Part shown: one piece after another, positions 13,085-19,029 of the stretch
How the letters are laid out: every line of letters begins with the position of its first letter
How positions within the stretch are numbered: position 1 is the first letter of the stretch
Assembly: GCA_963661545.1 (NCBI GenBank)
Contig: CAVLCU010000036.1
Span: 1-19,029 of the forward strand
Length of the DNA: 19,029 nt
Origin: Scatomonas sp963661545
GTDB taxonomy: Bacteria > Bacillota > Clostridia > Lachnospirales > Lachnospiraceae
Reading direction: 5' to 3'
The notes under the pieces: generated by a model
The model's input: the letters and a program-made list of their open reading frames with translations, nothing else
Told to the model about the DNA's origin: nothing
Databases searched by the model: none
Translations under genes and position numbers: made by a program

Positions 13085-15151
13085 ATGAAGTTACAATTTG
13101 AAGATTGGGAGCGCTATGAGCTGGCTTTGGAGCGGATCCGTCAGATTCCGGGGGAAGAGGCCGTCCCCTTTGCCTTTCGAGATTATTTCCGCCGGGAGGC
13201 TCTCTTTCTGTTAGATATGGAAGCGCTAAGAGACAGGCTGGAAAAGGGAGCCTATCGGCAGGCCTCCCTGCAGGAGCTGCGGGATCTCAACAGGCAAATC
13301 TATGGGGATCTGCTGGGAGACCATTATGAAGTCTCCTATGGCAATCCTGCCTATGCCGCGGAGCGATTCGGCCGGAATTATGGAAGGCTCTTGAGCTTTC
13401 TCTATGCAGAGCTGCGAGGCAGCATCGTCTATGCCTATGAGAACCGGCGCTGGGATATGCTGACCGCTATGGAGCTTTTCCTGGAGTGCTATGGTATGTT
13501 CCAGGGGGAGGAGCTTCCCACCGCAGAGGCCTTGCAGGAGACCCTCTATTGGTATGTCAGTGATTACACCCCCCGAATGGTGGCTGACCGGGTCAGAGAA
13601 CAGGTGGATCCGGCCTGTGACTTTGCAAGCCATCTGATACAGACAGCGGATCTGACGGATCTGCGCTATCTGTATCGCTATGGAGAATATGTGACGGAGG
13701 GGGAGGAGAAGATGGCCTCCTTCCTGAATTCTCTTCCCGTGGAAGAGATTGAGGCCATGGCTCGTACCTATACGGAGGGATATCGGATGGGTTTTATCGC
13801 AGGCAGAAAAGACCTGACCAAGAAGAAAACCGTCAATATCCGTTATCGCCTGGGCTTCGAGAGAATCCTGCGCCAGGCCATCCTTTTCTTTGGGGAGATG
13901 GGGCTGAAGCCGGTGATATACCGGTCTGCCAGCCACTCCATCAGCAAGCGTCAGCATCTGCGCATAGGCTATTACGGTGCCATTCCCAACCAGCAATATG
14001 AGTACGATCATAAGAACGATGCCGCCATCTATCTGGATGAAAAATTGCTGTCCCGAAAGCTGCAGTCCCTGCAGCAGGCCTACGAAGAATGCAGGGAGCT
14101 GGCGGGAGTTCACGCAGGACCGGCCTGCATGGAGGTCTTTGGTGAGATTCCCTTCCAGCCGGTCAACAAGAAGGAGGCCTGTCAGATGACCCAGCTGCAG
14201 CAAGGCTTGCAGGTGAGATACGACAGCGAGGCCGGGCAGATCACCAACCGCTATATCAAGGGAGAGGAAAGGAGCTTTACCATCATTGCCTATCCGGTGC
14301 CGGAGATTGGCAGGGATTTTGAAGCGATTTTTCGGGAGACGGTCCAGATCAATACCCTGGATTATAAGAAATATCAGACCATTCAGCAAAGCCTCATTGA
14401 TGCCCTGGATCAGGGAATCAAGGTCCGGATCCTGGGGAGGAGGGGGAATCGAACCGATCTGACGGTTCAGCTGCATCCCCTGGAAGACCCCAAAACCCAG
14501 ACGAATTTCGAGAATTGCCTGGCGGATGTCAATATTCCGGTGGGAGAGGTCTTTACCTCGCCCCAGCTTGCGGGAACCGAGGGTCTTCTCCAGGTATCCC
14601 AGGTTTATCTGGGGGAATTTTGCTACAAGAATCTGGAGATCCGGGTAAAGGATGGCATGGTCATCGACTACCGATGTTCGAATTTTGAGGAGGAAGGGGA
14701 GAACAAACGCTATGTAGAGGAAAATATTCTCTTCCACCATCCCAGCCTTCCTATGGGAGAATTTGCCATCGGAACCAATACCAGGGCTTATCGCATGGCC
14801 CGGCGCTATCAGATTGCTGACAAGCTGCCTATTCTGATTGCGGAGAAGATGGGCCCTCACTTCGCCTTTGGGGACACCTGCTATAGCTGGCAGGAGGATA
14901 CAGCGGTCTACAATCCGGACGGAAAAGAAATCATAGCCCGGGACAATGAAAGATCTCTCCTGCGCAAGACGGATGTCAGCCAGGCTTATTTCGGCTGTCA
15001 TACGGATATTACCCTACCTTACGATGAGCTGGGCAGCATTCGGGTGATCCGGGGGGATGGGACGGAGATTCCTCTGGTGGAAGAGGGCCGTTTTGTCCTG
15101 GCGGGCACAGAGGAATTGAACGAGGCCTTTGAAGATCCCTCCCAGGCTTAG
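13085..15151 (+). CDS. M29-family aminopeptidase with N-terminal extension
   Basis: A 688-residue protein. The C-terminal part matches the M29 (AmpS/AmpT, thermophilic aminopeptidase) pattern. Likely metal or catalytic residues are Glu488 in VGEVFTSP, Glu559 in MGEFAIGTN, His592 and Tyr600 in GPHFAFGDTCY, and His639-x-Asp641 in CHTDI. The ending GDGTEIPLVEEGRFVL is also typical. M29 enzymes of known structure have about 410 residues. Here roughly 250 extra N-terminal residues, helical and Tyr/Glu/Arg-rich, have no motif I recognise. No signal peptide is present, so it is probably cytosolic. ATG 13085 has GGAGG 12 bases upstream; ATG 13055 would add ten poorly supported residues. No terminator is obvious after it. 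Confidence 0.83.
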   Translation: MKLQFEDWERYELALERIRQIPGEEAVPFAFRDYFRREALFLLDMEALRDRLEKGAYRQASLQELRDLNRQIYGDLLGDHYEVSYGNPAYAAERFGRNYGRLLSFLYAELRGSIVYAYENRRWDMLTAMELFLECYGMFQGEELPTAEALQETLYWYVSDYTPRMVADRVREQVDPACDFASHLIQTADLTDLRYLYRYGEYVTEGEEKMASFLNSLPVEEIEAMARTYTEGYRMGFIAGRKDLTKKKTVNIRYRLGFERILRQAILFFGEMGLKPVIYRSASHSISKRQHLRIGYYGAIPNQQYEYDHKNDAAIYLDEKLLSRKLQSLQQAYEECRELAGVHAGPACMEVFGEIPFQPVNKKEACQMTQLQQGLQVRYDSEAGQITNRYIKGEERSFTIIAYPVPEIGRDFEAIFRETVQINTLDYKKYQTIQQSLIDALDQGIKVRILGRRGNRTDLTVQLHPLEDPKTQTNFENCLADVNIPVGEVFTSPQLAGTEGLLQVSQVYLGEFCYKNLEIRVKDGMVIDYRCSNFEEEGENKRYVEENILFHHPSLPMGEFAIGTNTRAYRMARRYQIADKLPILIAEKMGPHFAFGDTCYSWQEDTAVYNPDGKEIIARDNERSLLRKTDVSQAYFGCHTDITLPYDELGSIRVIRGDGTEIPLVEEGRFVLAGTEELNEAFEDPSQA

Positions 15152-15178
15152 GAATGCCCCGACAGGAAGAAAAGCCGG

Positions 15179-15207
15179 TTGACAAGTTTTTATTTGGTTA
15201 GTACAAT
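15179..15207 (+). promoter_or_regulatory. Sigma-A promoter of the pur operon
   Basis: Perfect -35 TTGACA (15179-15184), 17-base spacer, -10 TACAAT (15202-15207). Predicted start near 15214, giving a leader of about 70 bases that contains no recognisable purine riboswitch. Confidence 0.85.
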
Positions 15208-15282
15208 AATCTATAAGAATTATTTAAGTGACACGCCATAGTTATTAGTATTTCTAATCAATATCAAAAAGGAGACAAAAAG

Positions 15283-15783
15283 ATGGCAAAAGTTGGGATT
15301 GTTATGGGCAGTGACTCGGATATGCCGGTTATGGCAAAGGCAGCGGACATGCTGGAGAAGTTTGGCATCGAGTATGAGATGACCATTATTTCTGCCCACA
15401 GGGAGCCGGAGGTGTTTTTTGAATATGCGAAAACAGCGGAGGCCAAGGGCTTCAAGGTCATCATAGCAGGCGCAGGCATGGCAGCCCATTTACCTGGTAT
15501 GTGCGCAGCTATTTTTCCCATGCCTGTGATTGGAATTCCCATGCATACCACCTCTTTGGGGGGAAGGGATTCTCTCTACTCCATCGTACAGATGCCCTCC
15601 GGCATACCGGTGGCCACGGTGGCGATCAATGGCGGTGCCAATGCAGCAATCCTGGCAGCCAAGATTCTGGCCACCTCAGACCCCCAGCTGCTGGATAAGG
15701 TCAAGGCTTATGCCGCAGAATTGAAAGCCCAGGTGGAGGCCAAGGATGCGCGGCTTCAGGAAGTGGGATATAAGAACTACTAA
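15283..15783 (+). CDS. purE: N5-carboxyaminoimidazole ribonucleotide mutase
   Basis: A 166-residue class I PurE that moves the carboxyl group of N5-CAIR to give CAIR; works as an octamer in the cytosol. The N-terminal VGIVMGSDSDMP binds the nucleotide phosphate, ISAHREP carries the catalytic His39, and AGAGMAAHLPG and SIVQMPSGIPVATVAI complete the active-site loops. The segment PMHTTSLGGRDSLYS differs from the E. coli wording and, as I recall, is usual in clostridial PurE. GGAG lies 8 bases before the ATG. It is the first gene of the purine transcription unit. The partner PurK and the PurC enzyme are not in the window. Confidence 0.96.
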   Translation: MAKVGIVMGSDSDMPVMAKAADMLEKFGIEYEMTIISAHREPEVFFEYAKTAEAKGFKVIIAGAGMAAHLPGMCAAIFPMPVIGIPMHTTSLGGRDSLYSIVQMPSGIPVATVAINGGANAAILAAKILATSDPQLLDKVKAYAAELKAQVEAKDARLQEVGYKNY

Positions 15784-15814
15784 TTGCGAAGCAGCTGGCT
15801 TTCCTACCTGGTGG

Positions 15815-15832
15815 TGGCGGCGTCAGCCGCCA
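15815..15832 (+). other. GC-rich hairpin between purE and purM
   Basis: A 7-bp stem TGGCGGC / GCCGCCA with a 4-base GTCA loop, in the 79-base purE-purM spacer. No T-tract follows, so it is not an intrinsic terminator. It may be an mRNA processing or stability element. Confidence 0.5.
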
Positions 15833-15862
15833 TGGACGTTTACATAGAGAGCGGAGGGTATT

Positions 15863-16888
15863 ATGGATTACAAGAATGCAGGTGTTGATATCGAAGCCGG
15901 ATATAAGTCCGTGGAGTTGATGAAGGAGCATATCAAGAAAACGGTAAGGCCGGAGATGCTGGGAGGGATCGGCGGATTTTCCGGCGCTTTTTCCCTGGGA
16001 GGCTTCAAGAACATGGAGAATCCCACCCTGGTATCCGGAACGGATGGTGTGGGAACCAAGCTGAAGCTGGCTTTTCTCATGGACAAGCATGATACGGTGG
16101 GGATTGACTGCGTGGCTATGTGTGTCAATGACATCGCCTGTGCCGGCGGAGAGCCCCTCTTCTTCCTGGATTATATCGCCTGCGGCAAGAATGTGCCGGA
16201 GAAGATTGCCCAGATCGTGAAAGGGGTTGCAGAGGGCTGTTGTCAGGCCGGTGCTGCCCTGATTGGCGGTGAGACGGCGGAGATGCCTGACTTCTATCCC
16301 CAGGAGGAGTATGATTTGGCAGGCTTTGCCGTGGGAATTGTGGATGAGAAGGACCTGATTACCGGTGCTTCCTTAAGCGGAGGGGATGTTCTCATCGGCA
16401 TGGCTTCCTCCGGGGTTCACAGCAATGGTTTTTCTCTGGTGCGTAAGGTATTTGATATGACCCGGGAGTCTCTGGATACCTATTATGAAGAGCTGGGAAC
16501 CACCCTAGGAGATGCCCTGCTGACCCCTACCAAGATCTATGTGAAGGCTCTGAAAAGGCTCAAGGAGGCTGGTGTGACGGTTAAGGCCTGCAGTCATATT
16601 ACCGGCGGAGGCTTCTATGAAAATGTACCCCGGATGCTGCCGGAGGGGAGGATGGCCCTGATTACCAAAGACAGCTATCCTCTTCCTCCTATCTTCCCCA
16701 TGCTGGCACAGAAGGGTCAAATTGAGGAGCAGATGATGTATAATACCTATAATATGGGGATCGGAATGGTCTTGGCCGTGAATCCGGAGGATGTGGATAC
16801 GGCTATGAGGGCGATTCGGGCAGCGGGAGAGTCTCCTTATGTGATTGGACATATTGAATCGGGCAAAAAGGGCGTAGAACTGGTATAA
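15863..16888 (+). CDS. purM: Phosphoribosylformylglycinamidine cyclo-ligase (AIR synthetase)
   Basis: A 341-residue cytosolic enzyme that closes the imidazole ring (FGAM to AIR) with ATP. PurM/PurL-superfamily motifs are clear: GGFSGAFSLG (37-46), the signature GTDGVGTKLKLAF (59-71), DCVAMCVNDIACAGGEPLFFLDY (82-104, metal and ATP site), GGETAEMP and the C-terminal THITGGGF-like stretch HITGGGFYENVPR. The length matches the family (about 340). GCGGAGGG precedes the ATG. It is separated from purE by 79 bases with a hairpin and followed by purN after 15 bases. Confidence 0.97.
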   Translation: MDYKNAGVDIEAGYKSVELMKEHIKKTVRPEMLGGIGGFSGAFSLGGFKNMENPTLVSGTDGVGTKLKLAFLMDKHDTVGIDCVAMCVNDIACAGGEPLFFLDYIACGKNVPEKIAQIVKGVAEGCCQAGAALIGGETAEMPDFYPQEEYDLAGFAVGIVDEKDLITGASLSGGDVLIGMASSGVHSNGFSLVRKVFDMTRESLDTYYEELGTTLGDALLTPTKIYVKALKRLKEAGVTVKACSHITGGGFYENVPRMLPEGRMALITKDSYPLPPIFPMLAQKGQIEEQMMYNTYNMGIGMVLAVNPEDVDTAMRAIRAAGESPYVIGHIESGKKGVELV

Positions 16889-16903
16889 TCAGGGAGGCGT
16901 GAT

Positions 16904-17530
16904 ATGTTAAAAGTGGTAGTCTTGGTGTCGGGAGGCGGCACCAATCTTCAGGCAATTTTGGATGCCCTGGATGAGGGACGAATAACGAAGGCCCAGATTG
17001 TGGGAGTCATCAGCAATAATCCCGGAGCCTATGCCCTGGAGAGGGCCAAGGCCAGGGGGATCGAGGCCATTTGCTTATCTCCTAAGGAGTATGAGAGCCG
17101 CTCTGCCTTCCATGAGGCTTTGCTGGCCCGCATCCAATCCCTCCAAGCGGATTTGATCGTATTGGCAGGCTTTCTGGTGGTCATTCCTCAGATCCTGGTT
17201 CAGGCCTATCCCAACCGAATCATTAATATCCATCCCTCCCTGATACCTGCCTTTTGCGGAACAGGCTATTATGGGCTGAGGGTGCACGAGGCTGCCCTGG
17301 AACGAGGGGTTCGTATCACGGGAGCCACTGTACATTTTGTGGACGCGGGTACGGACACCGGTCCCATTATCCTGCAAAAAGCGGTGGAGATTCAAGAAGG
17401 GGATACAGCAAAGCTTTTGCAGCGCAGGGTCATGGAGCAGGCAGAGTGGGTGATCCTGCCCCAGGCTATCGACCTGATCGCCCAGGGGCGGGTGTCTGTG
17501 AAGGACGGCCACGTGCATATCCGGCCATAA
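16904..17530 (+). CDS. purN: Phosphoribosylglycinamide formyltransferase (folate-dependent)
   Basis: A 208-residue GAR transformylase that uses 10-formyl-tetrahydrofolate; third step of IMP synthesis. VSGGGTNLQAI (8-18) binds GAR phosphate. The catalytic triad of the family is visible as Asn108 and His110 in NIHPSLIP, and Asp151 in DAGTDTGPI. The wording PAFCGTGYYG after the catalytic His differs from E. coli but is, as I recall, common in Clostridia. AGGGAGG precedes the ATG. About 90 bases separate it from the purD start. Confidence 0.96.
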   Translation: MLKVVVLVSGGGTNLQAILDALDEGRITKAQIVGVISNNPGAYALERAKARGIEAICLSPKEYESRSAFHEALLARIQSLQADLIVLAGFLVVIPQILVQAYPNRIINIHPSLIPAFCGTGYYGLRVHEAALERGVRITGATVHFVDAGTDTGPIILQKAVEIQEGDTAKLLQRRVMEQAEWVILPQAIDLIAQGRVSVKDGHVHIRP

Positions 17531-17540
17531 GGATCCCCTG

Positions 17541-17589
17541 AGGTCCTTGATGCAGGGGCCGTACACAGGCAGGAAGGTCGTTGATGCAG
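17541..17589 (+). repeat. Imperfect 15-bp direct repeat in the purN-purD spacer
   Basis: AGGTCCTTGATGCAG (17541-17555) recurs with one mismatch as AGGTCGTTGATGCAG (17575-17589), 34 bases apart. The second copy contains a TTGATG that could be mistaken for a purD start. No function is evident. Confidence 0.5.
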
Positions 17590-17619
17590 CAAGCAAGAGC
17601 TAGGAAGGATGAGAGACAG

Positions 17620-18894
17620 ATGGATATTTTGATAGTCGGAAGCGGCGGAAGAGAACATGCCATTGCATGGAAGGTCGCTCAGAGCCCCAGGGCAGGCAAG
17701 ATCTATTGTGCCCCAGGCAATGCGGGTATTGCCAAGATCGCAGAATGTGTCAATATTGGCGCCATGGAGTTTGACAAACTGGTGGCCTTTGCCAAGGAGA
17801 AAAAGATTGATCTCACCATCGTGGGCATGGATGATCCCCTGGTGGGGGGGATTGTGGATGCCTTCGAGGCAGAGGGTCTGCGGGTCTTCGGCCCCCGCAA
17901 AAATGCGGCTATTCTGGAGGGATCCAAGGCATTTTCCAAGGATTTGATGAAGAAATATCAGATTCCTACGGCAGCCTATGAGACCTTCGATGACCCCCAG
18001 GCGGCATTGGATTATCTGCAAAATGCCAAATTTCCCATCGTCCTCAAGGCCGACGGTCTGGCTCTGGGCAAGGGGGTTTTGATCTGCAATAGTCTGGAGG
18101 AGGCCCAGGATGGGGTGCGGGAGATTATGCAGGACAAGAAGTTCGGCAGTGCAGGCAACCAGATGGTAATCGAAGAATTCATGACCGGGCGGGAGGTGTC
18201 CGTTCTCTCCTTTGTGGATGGGAAAACCATCAAAACCATGGCCTCAGCCCAGGACCACAAGAGGGCTAAGGACGGGGATCAGGGCCTCAATACCGGGGGA
18301 ATGGGTAATTTCTCTCCGACTCCCTTCTATACGGAGGAGGTGGATGCCTTCTGCAGAAAATATATCTTCCAGCCTACGGTAGATGCCATGGCGGCAGAGG
18401 GCAGACCATTCAAGGGGGTGATCTTCTTCGGACTTATGCTGACCCCGGAGGGGCCCAAGGTGCTGGAATACAATGCCCGCTTTGGAGATCCAGAGGCTCA
18501 GGTGGTTCTGCCCCGCATGAAAAATGACATGATTGAGGTGGTAGAGGCCTGCGTGGACGGTACCTTGGATCAGATAGAATTGGAATTCACGGAGGAGGCG
18601 GCAGTCTGCGTGGTCCTGGCCAGCGACGGATACCCGGTGGCCTATGAAAAGGGCTTCCCCATCCGGGGCTTGGACAAGTTTGAGGATCGCAAGGACGCCT
18701 TTGTCTTCCATGCCGGGACCAAATTCAATGCAGAGGGGCAGGTTGTCACCAATGGGGGACGGGTTCTGGGAGTAACCGCCCTGGGAGCAGATCTGAAGCA
18801 GGCCCGCGCCAAGGCCTACCAGGCGGTAGAGCTGGTGGATTTCGATAACAAATACTACCGCCATGATATCGGAAAAGCCATTGATGAGGCCTAA
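17620..18894 (+). CDS. purD: Phosphoribosylamine-glycine ligase (GAR synthetase)
   Basis: A 424-residue ATP-grasp enzyme that joins phosphoribosylamine and glycine; second step of IMP synthesis. The N-terminal domain starts MDILIVGSGGREHAIAW and has APGNAGIA (31-38). The ATP-grasp core shows GSKAFSK, VLKADGLALGKGV (141-153), EEFMTGREVS and QDHKRAKDGDQGLNTGGMG (211-229). The metal site is NARFGDPEAQ (285-294). ATG 17620 is chosen because the longer frame from 17581 (TTG) adds 13 unrelated residues; AGGAAGGA lies about 10 bases upstream. purH, often nearby in Firmicutes, is not between purN and purD. No convincing terminator follows before the tRNA promoter. Confidence 0.96.
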   Translation: MDILIVGSGGREHAIAWKVAQSPRAGKIYCAPGNAGIAKIAECVNIGAMEFDKLVAFAKEKKIDLTIVGMDDPLVGGIVDAFEAEGLRVFGPRKNAAILEGSKAFSKDLMKKYQIPTAAYETFDDPQAALDYLQNAKFPIVLKADGLALGKGVLICNSLEEAQDGVREIMQDKKFGSAGNQMVIEEFMTGREVSVLSFVDGKTIKTMASAQDHKRAKDGDQGLNTGGMGNFSPTPFYTEEVDAFCRKYIFQPTVDAMAAEGRPFKGVIFFGLMLTPEGPKVLEYNARFGDPEAQVVLPRMKNDMIEVVEACVDGTLDQIELEFTEEAAVCVVLASDGYPVAYEKGFPIRGLDKFEDRKDAFVFHAGTKFNAEGQVVTNGGRVLGVTALGADLKQARAKAYQAVELVDFDNKYYRHDIGKAIDEA

Positions 18895-18912
18895 AAAAAT
18901 TAAATTTAGGTA

Positions 18913-18942
18913 TTGACAAGTTCAGACATATAATTGTATAAT
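18913..18942 (+). promoter_or_regulatory. Strong stable-RNA promoter for the tRNA unit
   Basis: Perfect -35 TTGACA (18913-18918), 18-base spacer, perfect -10 TATAAT (18937-18942). A second TATAAT at 18929-18934 is too close to the -35 to be used with it. Predicted transcription start near 18949. Confidence 0.82.
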
Positions 18943-18948
18943 AGCAAA

Positions 18949-18971
18949 GCGGGTTGCGCAAAGCGACCCGC
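18949..18971 (+). other. 5' leader hairpin of the tRNA precursor
   Basis: GCGGGTTGC (18949-18957) pairs with GCGACCCGC (18963-18971) with one G-U pair and a 5-base GCAAA loop. It begins at about the predicted transcription start and ends 5 bases before the mature tRNA 5' end, where RNase P would cut. Confidence 0.6.
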
Positions 18972-18976
18972 ACAAT

Positions 18977-19029
18977 GGGGTCTTAGCTCAGCTGGGAGAG
19001 CATCTGCCTTACAAGCAGAGGGTCACAGG
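18977..19029 (+). tRNA. tRNA-Val (anticodon UAC), truncated by window end
   Basis: The first 53 bases of a tRNA. Acceptor strand GGGGTCT (18977-18983) is followed by T8-A9, D stem GCTC/GAGC around AGCTGGGA, and anticodon stem TCTGC/GCAGA. The loop CTTACAA gives anticodon TAC at 19010-19012. D arm and anticodon arm match the usual Firmicute tRNA-Val(UAC). The T arm and acceptor 3' strand lie beyond the window. A strong promoter just upstream suggests it is the first gene of a tRNA cluster or single unit. Confidence 0.93.

Noticed and set aside
13226..15001. A 591-codon open frame on the minus strand opposite the M29 peptidase
   Set aside because: It lies wholly antisense to a gene with intact family motifs, has no ribosome-binding site or promoter, and its composition is that of a codon-bias shadow.
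15208..15282. Purine riboswitch or PurR-type box upstream of purE
   Set aside because: The leader is about 70 bases, lacks the conserved three-way-junction core sequences, and no paired operator motif is visible.
16904..17530. PurN active-site wording PAFCGTGYYG differing from E. coli
   Set aside because: The catalytic Asn, His and Asp are all present, and I recall this wording as common in clostridial PurN; not an anomaly.
1..19029. Mobile element, phage, CRISPR or defence locus
   Set aside because: No transposase, integrase, repeat-spacer array, terminal inverted repeats or toxin-antitoxin pair was found; the gene content is chromosomal housekeeping.

Overview
The window is a gene-dense stretch of chromosome from a low-to-mid GC anaerobic Firmicute, most likely a member of Lachnospiraceae or a close Clostridia relative. 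The basis is mixed. Strong Shine-Dalgarno sites, sigma-A type promoters and a HrcA/CIRCE operator are visible. The protein set also fits: a DUF5721-like protein, a DUF6142-like membrane protein, a COG2509 FAD protein with a Cys cluster, a clostridial-type PurE, and an M29 peptidase with a long N-terminal extension. I see no mobile element, CRISPR array, phage or plasmid gene. A 66-base run of N marks an assembly join, so this is probably a draft or metagenome assembly.

Layout. (1) Positions 1-2551: the tail of an unidentified gene, a HAD phosphatase, a small acidic protein and a FAD-dependent dehydrogenase, all on the plus strand and closely packed. (2) 2563-5431: a perfect CIRCE element that also looks like an intrinsic terminator, then htpG (Hsp90) with a low-complexity insertion, then shikimate kinase. 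(3) 5355-5917 minus: a DUF5721-like gene split by the N-run. Joining the two flanks through their shared 5-base AGCTT restores one intact 163-codon frame. Its transcript appears to end at a minus-strand terminator inside aroK. (4) 6096-6672: a small single-pass membrane protein, a bidirectional terminator and a cold-shock protein gene on the minus strand. (5) 6673-7009: a divergent control region with clear promoters for the cold-shock gene (long structured leader) and for pyrC (very short leader). (6) 7010-15151: a pyrimidine operon, pyrC-pyrF-pyrK-pyrD-pyrE, tightly coupled to a VanZ-like protein, a small membrane protein, an HD-domain phosphohydrolase and an M29-type aminopeptidase. (7) 15179-18894: a purine operon, purE-purM-purN-purD, behind its own strong promoter. 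(8) 18913-19029: a strong stable-RNA promoter and the first 53 bases of a tRNA-Val(UAC), cut by the window end.

How the genes work together. pyrC, pyrK/pyrD, pyrE and pyrF cover UMP synthesis from carbamoyl aspartate onward; carAB, pyrB and pyrR are not in the window. purD, purN, purM and purE supply steps 2, 3, 5 and one carboxylation step of IMP synthesis; purF, purL, purC/K, purB and purH are absent here. The rest is housekeeping: protein folding, aromatic amino acid synthesis and cold-shock RNA chaperoning. I found no clearly new multi-gene system. The most notable signals are regulatory or structural: the CIRCE/terminator, the cold-shock leader with a possible short ORF abutting a hairpin, the terminator hidden inside aroK, and the false assembly gap.
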